DNA of 9,768 bases from PNKC01 sp039917655 (GTDB lineage: Bacteria > Chloroflexota > Dehalococcoidia > Tepidiformales > Tepidiformaceae). The notes beneath the pieces were generated by a model, which had not been told where the DNA came from, searched no databases, and saw only the letters and a program-made list of their open reading frames with translations. The stretch is taken from NCBI GenBank assembly GCA_039917655.1, contig JBDSJC010000106.1, positions 1-9,768 of the forward strand, written 5' to 3'. Positions 1 through 5,624 of the stretch are shown one piece after another (position 1 is the stretch's first letter; every line of letters begins with the position of its first letter). The position numbers were made by a program, and so were the translations under genes.

Positions 1-1
1 A

Positions 2-21
2 CGTTGGCGACGGCGCCAACG
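2..21. repeat. Perfect 8-bp inverted repeat (stem-loop) upstream of purU
   Basis: CGTTGGCG at 2-9 and CGCCAACG at 14-21 are perfect reverse complements around a 4-base loop (ACGG). The GC-rich stem would be a stable hairpin in RNA. No run of T follows on either side, so it is not a textbook intrinsic terminator. It could end transcription of a gene left of the window, or act as an operator or leader structure for purU. The repeat is seen directly; its role is unknown. Confidence 0.5.
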
Positions 22-117
22 CTACTCTCCCAGCTTGGTAAGCCAAAGCCCAACCCGGTCGATCGCTGCACCGTTCGTCGGCTAAGCTCTACACAAATCT
101 CACACCACCCGGGATAC

Positions 118-121
118 GGAG
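118..121 (+). promoter_or_regulatory. Ribosome binding site that sets the purU start
   Basis: GGAG lies 8 bases before the ATG at 130. The reading frame is open back to the window edge, but the residues before this ATG do not look like PurU, while the ACT domain starts straight after it. The site therefore supports 130 as the true start. Confidence 0.6.
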
Positions 122-129
122 CGTCGCCC

Positions 130-1020
130 ATGGCCCGAGTCCTCGCAATCGTCAGTGTGCTCGGACGCGACCAAAAGGGAGTTGTCGCCCGCATCAGCAC
201 GCACCTCGCTGACCGCAATGTGAATATCGAGGACATCGAGCAGCGCGTGCTGCGGGGCCAGTTCCTGATGGACATGATGATCGACATCACCGAAGCCTCC
301 GTCAGCCTCGACGAACTCGTCACCGGCCTGCTCTCCATCGGCCAGGAGATCGGCATGGACATCCGCGTCACGCTCCACAACGAGCGCGAGCGAAAGCGGG
401 TGGGGGTCCTCGTGAGCAAGGAGCGGCACTGTCTCGAGCAGCTCCTCGATGACCAGCATTCGGGCGAACTGCACGGCGAGGTCGCGATCGTCCTCGGCAA
501 CCACGAAGACCTCCGAAGTGCGGCCGAAGCGCGTGGCCTGCCCTTCAAGTGGTTCCCCAGCGAAGACAAGGCGGCGCACGAGCAGTTCCTCGTGACGGAG
601 CTGGACACGGCGAAAGTCGATGTCGCCGTGCTCGCCCGCTACATGCAGATCCTCACGCCGGCCGTGGTGGCGCCCTATGCCGGGAGGATCATCAACATCC
701 ATCCGTCGCTCCTCCCCTACTTCCCTGGCGCCAATCCGTACCGGCGCGCCTGGGAGGACGGAGTGCGCGTAACTGGCTGCACCGCCCACTTCGTCACCGA
801 AGAGCTAGACGCCGGGCCGATCATCCTGCAGGACGTGTTCAACATCGAAGTGGGTGTCGATAGCGTGGAAGACGTGCGGCGAAAGGGCCGGGCGCTCGAA
901 GGCAAAGTGCTGAGCAAGGCCGTCCAGCTCTACCTCAACAACGAAGTGGTGGTGATCAACGGGAAGGTTGTCTTCAAGCCTGGAATGAAGACCATGCTGC
1001 GGGATTTCGAACAGCGCTAA
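130..1020 (+). CDS. purU: Formyltetrahydrofolate deformylase (PurU family)
   Basis: This cytosolic enzyme hydrolyses 10-formyl-THF to THF and formate, balancing the one-carbon pool and supplying formate. The 296-residue product is close to the usual length of about 280. An N-terminal ACT domain (about residues 4-80) is followed by a formyltransferase/hydrolase domain. The family signatures SKERHCLEQLL, LARYMQILTP and INIHPSLLP are visible. The catalytic triad appears as N189 and H191 (N-I-H) plus D227 in ELDAGPII. The start at 130 is preceded by GGAG; the frame extends to position 4 without PurU-like sequence. Two oddities: most PurU proteins read NIHHS where this one has NIHPS, as in glycinamide ribonucleotide transformylase, and the segment after DAGPIILQDV lacks the His I would expect. 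The ACT domain plus HCLxxLL argue for PurU over PurN. The stop overlaps the convergent fur stop by 4 bases. Confidence 0.92.
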   Translation: MARVLAIVSVLGRDQKGVVARISTHLADRNVNIEDIEQRVLRGQFLMDMMIDITEASVSLDELVTGLLSIGQEIGMDIRVTLHNERERKRVGVLVSKERHCLEQLLDDQHSGELHGEVAIVLGNHEDLRSAAEARGLPFKWFPSEDKAAHEQFLVTELDTAKVDVAVLARYMQILTPAVVAPYAGRIINIHPSLLPYFPGANPYRRAWEDGVRVTGCTAHFVTEELDAGPIILQDVFNIEVGVDSVEDVRRKGRALEGKVLSKAVQLYLNNEVVVINGKVVFKPGMKTMLRDFEQR

Positions 1021-1439
1021 TTGGCCCGCTCCGAGCAACCGGTGCACCGGCCGTACAGTTCCAGGCTGTGGCTATCCAGGCGGAACGACGCGCTCCCGGC
1101 GTTCGCCACGATCAGCGCGTCGAGATCGGGATCGCTGAATTCGGCGACCGTCCCGCAAAGACTGCAGATCAGATGATGGTGGTGCTCGCTGCGCGAGACT
1201 TCGTACCGCACGCCGCCGTCGCCGAGTGGAAGCCGGCAGACGAGGTCCAGGTCCTGGAGCAGCTTCATGGTGCGGAACACCGTCGCCCTCCCCACGCCTG
1301 GAGCGGCTTCACAGATGTCCTCCACCGTGAATGGGGAGTGTTTGAGCGAAATCGCCTCCAGCACCGCCCGCCGTGACTCCGTCGCCCGGTGGCCGAGGCC
1401 CTCGAGCCGCGCAAGGGTCACGTCCGTAGCCGGTGGCAC
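1017..1439 (-). CDS. Fur-family metal-responsive transcriptional regulator
   Basis: A DNA-binding repressor of the Fur/PerR/Zur family, 140 residues, the normal length. A winged-helix domain comes first, with recognition-helix region GRATVFRTMKLLQDLDLV at about residues 50-67. The dimerisation/metal domain follows. Two CxxC pairs (C92/C95 and C132/C135) form the structural zinc site. A run of four His (86-89), E80 and H124 match the regulatory metal site of Fur proteins. Whether it senses Fe, Zn or peroxide cannot be decided from these residues. The frame is open well upstream, but that part is the shadow of the SRPBCC gene, so the GTG at 1439 is chosen; a GTG at 1421 is possible. No ribosome binding site is seen. 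It lies 32 bases after the SRPBCC gene on the same strand and may be cotranscribed, but also has a promoter-like sequence of its own. Confidence 0.93.
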   Translation of the reverse strand: MPPATDVTLARLEGLGHRATESRRAVLEAISLKHSPFTVEDICEAAPGVGRATVFRTMKLLQDLDLVCRLPLGDGGVRYEVSRSEHHHHLICSLCGTVAEFSDPDLDALIVANAGSASFRLDSHSLELYGRCTGCSERAN

Positions 1440-1445
1440 GTGGCG

Positions 1446-1475
1446 ATCGTAAGAACGGCCCAACCGCGGTGTCAA
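1446..1475 (-). promoter_or_regulatory. Putative fur promoter, possibly leaderless
   Basis: On the minus strand a perfect TTGACA (1470-1475) overlaps the stop codon of the SRPBCC gene. It is followed by an 18-base spacer and TACGAT (1446-1451). The GTG start of fur begins 6 bases after this -10 box, so transcription would begin at or near the start codon. This agrees with the absence of a ribosome binding site. Confidence 0.5.
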
Positions 1476-1930
1476 CGCTTCGCCGTGGCCGCGAACGCCG
1501 CCCGCGTCCTGCGGTGCCGCCACAAGAACATCAGTTTGATGCCCGGGCGTACGAGGAGGGACTCCACGAACTCCCCGATTGGCGTGGGCAGCGCGCGAAA
1601 GGCGACAACGTCGATGAGCCGGCTGCCCGCCCCCTCCCCGGACACCCGGTGCTGGTGGCGCCAACGGAGGAACGGGCCAGATTCCTGGGTGTCTTCGATC
1701 AGCCGTCCCGGCGCCAGCCGCGTGATGCGAGCCTTCCACGTTGTCCCGAATGGGCCAACGCTCAGCCGGAACAACTGCTCGTCACCCTCTTCGCTCAAGC
1801 CCGGTTCGGAGAGGAGTTCGAAGCGTGGGACCGGCGGCGAGATCAGCCCGAGGTTTCGGGCGTCCCGGTGAAATTCGAACAGCTCGCCGGCGCTCACGTC
1901 GAAATGCGAACTGTGGAGAACAAGCGTCAT
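1472..1930 (-). CDS. SRPBCC-family ligand-binding protein (cyclase/START-like)
   Basis: A soluble 152-residue protein of the SRPBCC (Bet v1/START-like) fold, resembling the small 'ligand-binding SRPBCC domain' proteins of about 150 residues. The start MTLVLHSSHFDVSAGELFEF and the motif FHRDARNLGLISPP (about 20-33) are typical of this group. A middle GPFGTTWKARIT strand and the late FRALPTPIGEFVESLLVRPG segment followed by a basic end (FLWRHRRTRAAF) also fit. Such proteins bind small hydrophobic ligands in a cavity; the ligand here is unknown. AGAGGA lies 7 bases before the ATG. The reading frame runs far upstream of this ATG antisense to the SDR gene, but that extension is a shadow. The gene is divergent from the SDR gene (135-base shared region) and 32 bases ahead of fur. 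Confidence 0.85.
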   Translation of the reverse strand: MTLVLHSSHFDVSAGELFEFHRDARNLGLISPPVPRFELLSEPGLSEEGDEQLFRLSVGPFGTTWKARITRLAPGRLIEDTQESGPFLRWRHQHRVSGEGAGSRLIDVVAFRALPTPIGEFVESLLVRPGIKLMFLWRHRRTRAAFAATAKR

Positions 1931-2065
1931 AGAAAGTTCCTCTCGGCCGCGCGTCCGGCGGCCAGGCCGATCGCCGCGAGCGCGCTGACGTTCGATCCCC
2001 GTGCGGCGGTATAGGATGTGAAGCTGATGGAGCGTTCGCCAGGTGGCGGCGCTTGAAGGGAACCC
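1931..2065. promoter_or_regulatory. Divergent promoter region between SRPBCC and SDR genes
   Basis: This 135-base region must hold promoters for both directions. On the plus strand TATAGG/TAGGAT at 2010-2017 is a -10-like sequence, with only a weak -35 candidate (CTGACG, 1985-1990). A 12-base palindrome with arms CGCCA and TGGCG (2037-2048) lies just before the SDR ribosome binding site GAAGGG (2055-2060). It could be an operator. No clear Fur box was recognised. Confidence 0.4.
1938..1943 (-). promoter_or_regulatory. Ribosome binding site of the SRPBCC gene
   Basis: AGAGGA on the minus strand lies 7 bases before the ATG at 1930. It selects this Met over upstream in-frame codons that run into the neighbouring gene. 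Confidence 0.6.
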
Positions 2066-2977
2066 ATGAAGATCATAGTCGCTGGTGGCGCCGGATTGCT
2101 TGGTCGCGAAATTACGCGGGTCTTGCTCGATTCCGGACACGCCGTCACCGTCGCTTCCCGCTCGAAGCCCGCCGCAAACAGAGCGGACGCTCGCGCCCAG
2201 TGGGTGGAAGCAGACGTTACAAACCCCGCCACACTCCCTTCGGCCCTGGAAGGCTTCGACGCTGTTGTGGACGCCGTGCAATTCCCGAACAGTCCGATCG
2301 AGAACCCGAAGAAGGGCTACACCTTCGAGCGCATAGACCTCGGCGGCACGAAGAACCTCGTCGATGCCGCCAAAGCGGTCGGGACGCCGCAGTTCATCGG
2401 ACTGAGCGGGGTCGGTGCAGCGGCGGACGCACCGTACCACTGGCTCCGCTACAAGTGGCAGGAAGAGCAGCACATCCTTGCCTCGGGGCTGAACTACACG
2501 ATCTTCCGCCCGAGCTGGATCTACGGCCCGGACGATGTCTCGCTCAACCGCTTCCTGGGATTTGCGAACTGGCTGCCGTTCATCCCGGTCATCGGGGACG
2601 GCAAGACGCGCATCAATCCACTCTTCGTCACAGATCTCGCCGACCACGTTGCGGCTGCCATCGGGAACCCGGCGGCGGCCAACTGGCTGTTCGAAATCGG
2701 CGGGCCGTCCATCCTCACCATGGACCAGGTGATCCGCACGGCCCTGGGCGTGGCCGGCAAGAAACGGCTGCTGCTCCACAACCCAAAGCCGCTGATGAAG
2801 CTGGTCGCGTCGGTCATCCAGCACGCGCCCGGACGCCCCCTGACACCGGACGCCATCGACTTCATCACCCAGGACGGAATCGCCGACACGACCGCGCTCA
2901 CGCAGGTCTTCGGTCTGCCGCTACGCTCACTGGAAGAGGGCCTGGCAACCTACCTTCCGCGATCAAAACGCGCCTGA
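2066..2977 (+). CDS. NAD(P)-binding atypical SDR, NDUFA9/NmrA-like
   Basis: A cytosolic Rossmann-fold protein of 303 residues in the atypical/extended short-chain dehydrogenase group (COG0702-like). The N-terminal MKIIVAGGAGLLGREI carries the GxxGxxG dinucleotide loop (G7, G10, G13). D50-V51 ends the region that contacts the adenine ring. The FIGLSGVGA strand (110-118), RYKWQEEQHIL (K130) and the RPSWIYGP motif (148-155) follow in the expected order. K130 is the usual SDR lysine, but no standard YxxxK is present (the residue four before it is not Tyr), so catalytic activity is uncertain. Many relatives annotated as NDUFA9-like or NAD-dependent epimerase have no known substrate. GAAGGG lies 5 bases before the ATG. 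A same-strand frame 13 bases upstream is only a shadow. The gene is divergent from the SRPBCC gene and shares its promoter region. Confidence 0.9.
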   Translation: MKIIVAGGAGLLGREITRVLLDSGHAVTVASRSKPAANRADARAQWVEADVTNPATLPSALEGFDAVVDAVQFPNSPIENPKKGYTFERIDLGGTKNLVDAAKAVGTPQFIGLSGVGAAADAPYHWLRYKWQEEQHILASGLNYTIFRPSWIYGPDDVSLNRFLGFANWLPFIPVIGDGKTRINPLFVTDLADHVAAAIGNPAAANWLFEIGGPSILTMDQVIRTALGVAGKKRLLLHNPKPLMKLVASVIQHAPGRPLTPDAIDFITQDGIADTTALTQVFGLPLRSLEEGLATYLPRSKRA

Positions 2978-2994
2978 GGCGGGCCACGAGCGTT

Positions 2995-3009
2995 CTATAG
3001 CTGCTATAG
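2995..3009. promoter_or_regulatory. 15-base palindrome (CTATAGC-T-GCTATAG), operator-like
   Basis: The two 7-base arms are perfect reverse complements around one T. The site is AT-rich against a GC-rich background and lies 18 bases after the SDR stop, in the leader of the following small gene. Its TATAG could also serve as part of a -10 box. No T run follows, so it is less likely to be a terminator. The palindrome is seen; its role is inferred. Confidence 0.4.
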
Positions 3010-3104
3010 GTAGGGTCGTGCATTCGTCTCGCCGCGAGCGTAGTATGCGGTTAGACAGTACGCGGAGGCCCGCGGGACTAGTCAATAAACCCTCGGGATT
3101 GTCA

Positions 3105-3518
3105 ATGCGCGCCGATACTTCTGATGTTGCCTTCCGCCTCTTGCTTGCACTTGGCGAACTCTGGGACGGGCTCTCGAAAGCCGAAATCGAAACGACCGCC
3201 CGTGGCCTGCATCTCAATATCGAATACCTCGGCGGCTACACGCGATACTCCGCCGGCCCCGCTGCCCACGCACGTCTCGTTGTCGAATGGAACGAATCTT
3301 CTCGGCATCTGCGGGTCCTGCGCTGCGATGACTGGCCAGGCTTCGAGGCGACGGTTTCGAATACCGTCTCCTACGTGCGCGCCGAAGCCCGCCGTCGCGG
3401 CTTGGCCGAAGTCGTGGACCGCTCGCTCGCCCAGGCCTGCCACGAACCCGCGCCTTCACGGCGTACGGTGGCTCACCCGGTGCAAAGTTCAGCTGTACCA
3501 GCGTTGAAGCGCGCGTAG
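3105..3518 (+). CDS. Hypothetical protein upstream of the FDH operon
   Basis: I do not recognise this family. The 137-residue product reads like a real soluble protein. A helical start (VAFRLLLALGELWDGLSKAEIE) is followed by a likely beta section (LNIEYLGGYTRY, then ARLVVEWNESSRHLRVLRC) and a long charged helix (VSYVRAEARRRGLAEVVDRS). There is no signal peptide, membrane segment or cysteine cluster. The start is uncertain: ATG 3105 has GGGA 6 bases upstream, while in-frame GTG 3018 and ATG 3045 would add an Arg/Ser-rich, non-globular 20-29 residues. It ends 34 bases before the FDH beta gene on the same strand, so it could be cotranscribed with it, but a promoter-like -10 box lies in that gap. 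It has no visible resemblance to FdhD, a ferredoxin or a regulator with a helix-turn-helix. Confidence 0.6.
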   Translation: MRADTSDVAFRLLLALGELWDGLSKAEIETTARGLHLNIEYLGGYTRYSAGPAAHARLVVEWNESSRHLRVLRCDDWPGFEATVSNTVSYVRAEARRRGLAEVVDRSLAQACHEPAPSRRTVAHPVQSSAVPALKRA

Positions 3519-3540
3519 TGCTTGCGTTCGGCGGGGGCGC

Positions 3541-3546
3541 TAGCAT
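3541..3546 (+). promoter_or_regulatory. Putative -10 box of the FDH operon, possibly leaderless
   Basis: TAGCAT ends 6 bases before the ATG at 3553, the same spacing as at fur. There is no ribosome binding site within the normal distance; the nearest G-run is about 15 bases away. No convincing -35 is visible. Confidence 0.35.
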
Positions 3547-3552
3547 CTGTGC

Positions 3553-5004
3553 ATGCCCGCCGTCGCCGTCCTTCCACCTCGCTACCACCTCCTGACTCGG
3601 CTGCACGAGGCGCATGGGCGTACCGGCTTCCTTTCGCGCGAAGCTGTAGCGGAGATTGCCCGCACACTCCAAATACCGCTCGCCGAAGCCTGGGAAGCGG
3701 CCACTTCGTATCCTCTATTTCGATTCGAAGCTGGACTGGTAGCGCCGCCCTGCGGAGGGCTGAGCTGCGCGCTCAATGGAGCGGCGCCATCGCGCGATCC
3801 GTTTGCTGGGTGCCGCTTCCGCTGCTTTGATGCGCCGGTCGCGGGCCCCGAAAAGCGGTTTTCTGAAGATCGTCTCATCCTCGCCGGGCCCCTTCTAGCA
3901 CCCGACCTAACGGACTGGGATGGGCTCCAATCCGCGCAGCGATGGGGTCCAGAAGTGACGCTTGACCTGGTGGAAGCAGCCGGACTGCGCGGCCGCGGCG
4001 GCGCTTATTTCGCCGTAGCCACCAAGTGGCGCGCCGCGCTCGCCCAGCACCGCCCGCTCGCGCTCGTGGTCAACGCCGAAGAAGGGGAGCCAGGCGTGTT
4101 CAAGGACCGCGCTTTGCTCCAACTGCGTCCCAGGCGGTTCATCGAAGGCCTGGCGATCGCCGCCGCCGTGCTTCAGCCGGCGATAATCGTCGTCTTTGTG
4201 AACGGCGAGGCCCATCCGACGAACGACGCCGTGACCGCCGCCCTGCAAGAATGGAAGACCTTGTTTCCAGTCGAGGTCATGGTCGTCCCCGGCGGCGGCG
4301 GCTACGTGCTTGGCGAAGAGACAACGCTGCTCAATGCCCTCGAAGGAAGGAAGCCAGTGCCGAGGCTGCGCCCTCCGTTTCCGGTCGAATCTGGCCTCTT
4401 TGGCATGCCCACCGTGGTGAACAACGTCGAGACCATCGCCCAACTCTCAGTGGCCGTCCGTGGAGGAGCCCGCGCGTTTCGCTCCCTGGGGACTGAGGAC
4501 GCGCCGGGCACGAAGCTCTTCAGCGTCAGCGGCCGCGTCACGGCGCCGGGCCTCTACGAGATGCCGCTCGGCACACCCCTGCGGGACCTCGTCGATCGTG
4601 CTGGGGGCGCGACGGAGGGCAAGGTCGTCGCTGTTCTCGCCGGGGGCCCGTCCGGCGGGTTCTTGCCGCCCGCGGAACTCGATCGGCCGCTCTTGCCGGG
4701 CCTCATGCACCCAACCGGCGCGGTCGCCGGTTCCGGGGGGATGGTCGTGCTCGATTCCACCTCAGACCGCCGAGCGGCAGTTTTGGCGATGGCCGCCTTC
4801 AACGCCGATGAGTCCTGCGGCAAGTGCACCCCATGCCGCGAAGGCCTGCCCCGCCTGCTCGACGCGCTCCAAGCACCCACACCCGAGGTGAACATGGGCG
4901 ACCTGCTGGAGGTCGTGGGCCTCGCTTCTCTCTGCGGACTCGGCCAGATGGCGCCCGGCCCGGTGCGCTCGGCGATGCACTTTTGGCCGGAACTGTTCTC
5001 GTGA
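3553..5004 (+). CDS. NAD-dependent formate dehydrogenase beta subunit (NuoE-NuoF fusion)
   Basis: The diaphorase subunit that passes electrons from the Fe-S chain through FMN to NAD+; soluble, 483 residues. Residues 10-58 match the helical N-terminus of NuoE (YHLLTRLHEAHGRTGFLSRE, then ATSYPLFRF). Next is a very short cysteine segment, C67-x4-C72 and C87-x3-C91, the NuoE [2Fe-2S] pattern but with only 14 residues between the pairs. The NuoF part follows. It has the FMN loop GLRGRGG (144-150), NAEEGEPGVFKDR (174-186) for FMN/NAD, GGGGYVLGEE (247-256), the PTVVNNVETIA motif, and the [4Fe-4S] ligands C422, C425, C428 and C461. The FMN loop ends AYFAVATKW where AGFPTGLKW is usual. The neighbouring catalytic gene indicates formate dehydrogenase (FdsB-like) rather than complex I or NAD hydrogenase. 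The stop overlaps the next start in GTGA. Confidence 0.93.
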   Translation: MPAVAVLPPRYHLLTRLHEAHGRTGFLSREAVAEIARTLQIPLAEAWEAATSYPLFRFEAGLVAPPCGGLSCALNGAAPSRDPFAGCRFRCFDAPVAGPEKRFSEDRLILAGPLLAPDLTDWDGLQSAQRWGPEVTLDLVEAAGLRGRGGAYFAVATKWRAALAQHRPLALVVNAEEGEPGVFKDRALLQLRPRRFIEGLAIAAAVLQPAIIVVFVNGEAHPTNDAVTAALQEWKTLFPVEVMVVPGGGGYVLGEETTLLNALEGRKPVPRLRPPFPVESGLFGMPTVVNNVETIAQLSVAVRGGARAFRSLGTEDAPGTKLFSVSGRVTAPGLYEMPLGTPLRDLVDRAGGATEGKVVAVLAGGPSGGFLPPAELDRPLLPGLMHPTGAVAGSGGMVVLDSTSDRRAAVLAMAAFNADESCGKCTPCREGLPRLLDALQAPTPEVNMGDLLEVVGLASLCGLGQMAPGPVRSAMHFWPELFS

Positions 5005-5624
5005 CGCTGCTCGTGAACGGGTTAGAGTTGCGCGGTGAGGGGTCGATCCTGGACACACTCCTCGCAGCCGGAATCGATCTCCCCCACCTCTGCAAAGATG
5101 ACAACCTCGCCGCAATCGGCGCTTGCCGGACGTGCCTGGTGGAGGCCGACGGTCGAGTTGTGGCCGCCTGCGCCACGCCCGCCGCCAACGTGACCTCTGT
5201 GGAGACCGAGTCCGGCCGCGCCAAACGCCTTCGTCGCGGGGTGCTTCAACTCACCCTGGCCATGCAGACCGGCATCACCACTCCGGAGCCCGGCGGGCCG
5301 TTGGCTGCGTCGTTGTTCGAAACCGCTACCCGCGAGGGTGTCAGCGAGACTCCCTTCCGGCCAGCCAGCGGTCAGGCCGAAGATGAGTCGAACCCCTTCT
5401 TCACCTTCCAAGAGGCGGCCTGCATCCTCTGCGGCCGCTGCGTCTCGGCCTGCCAATCGCTCCAGCACATTAGCGCGATCGGGCTTGCCGGCCGAGGCGC
5501 CCAGACGGTCGTCACTCCGGGCGCCGGGGACAGCTTTCGCGAGTCTGTCTGCACCTCCTGCGGCTCCTGCGTCGCAGCCTGCCCGACCACTGCCCTGCGC
5601 CCGAAATCCGGAGGCCCTTCGTGA
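5001..5624 (+). CDS. FDH iron-sulfur subunit (HoxU/NuoG N-terminal-like)
   Basis: A 207-residue electron-transfer subunit that would wire the catalytic subunit to the flavoprotein. Residues 1-65 form a plant-type [2Fe-2S] domain with C31-x10-C42-x2-C45-x11-C57 (GACRTCLVEADG). The C-terminal third carries two [4Fe-4S] motifs of C-x2-C-x2-C-x3-C form: CILCGRCVSAC and CTSCGSCVAACP. In NuoG, HoxU and the N-terminal arm of fused FdsA-type alpha chains, a His-Cys domain (HxxxCxxCxxxxxC) lies between. Here that stretch (about residues 70-120) contains no Cys at all, so the N5-type cluster is absent. GTG 5001 is chosen because it overlaps the previous stop (GTGA) and is where the 2Fe-2S domain begins; the frame is open further left without homology. 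It ends GTGA into the next gene. Function is inferred from domains and operon. Confidence 0.92.
   Translation: MTLLVNGLELRGEGSILDTLLAAGIDLPHLCKDDNLAAIGACRTCLVEADGRVVAACATPAANVTSVETESGRAKRLRRGVLQLTLAMQTGITTPEPGGPLAASLFETATREGVSETPFRPASGQAEDESNPFFTFQEAACILCGRCVSACQSLQHISAIGLAGRGAQTVVTPGAGDSFRESVCTSCGSCVAACPTTALRPKSGGPS
5610..5614 (+). promoter_or_regulatory. Strong ribosome binding site (GGAGG) for the FDH alpha gene
   Basis: A perfect GGAGG ends 6 bases before the GTG at 5621, inside the end of the previous gene. With the GTGA overlap it supports translational coupling and this start. It is the best ribosome binding site in the operon, on the catalytic subunit. Confidence 0.75.

Noticed and set aside
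4..129. N-terminal extension of purU to codon 4
   Set aside because: The first 42 residues do not look like PurU, the ACT domain begins at the ATG at 130, and a good ribosome binding site precedes that ATG.
130..1020. PurN (glycinamide ribonucleotide transformylase) as identity of the first gene
   Set aside because: The HPSLLP motif is GART-like, but the N-terminal ACT domain, SKERHCLEQLL and LARYMQIL are PurU features.
1472..2824. Long minus-strand frame of 450 codons across the SDR gene
   Set aside because: Only its last 152 codons (from the ATG at 1930) look like protein, the SRPBCC domain. The rest is antisense to the clearly coding SDR gene and has an Arg-rich shadow composition.
2053..3000. 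Plus-strand 315-codon frame overlapping the SDR gene
   Set aside because: It is the shifted frame of the SDR gene, rich in Arg, Pro and Gly with no domain, while the 2066 frame has a clear Rossmann motif.
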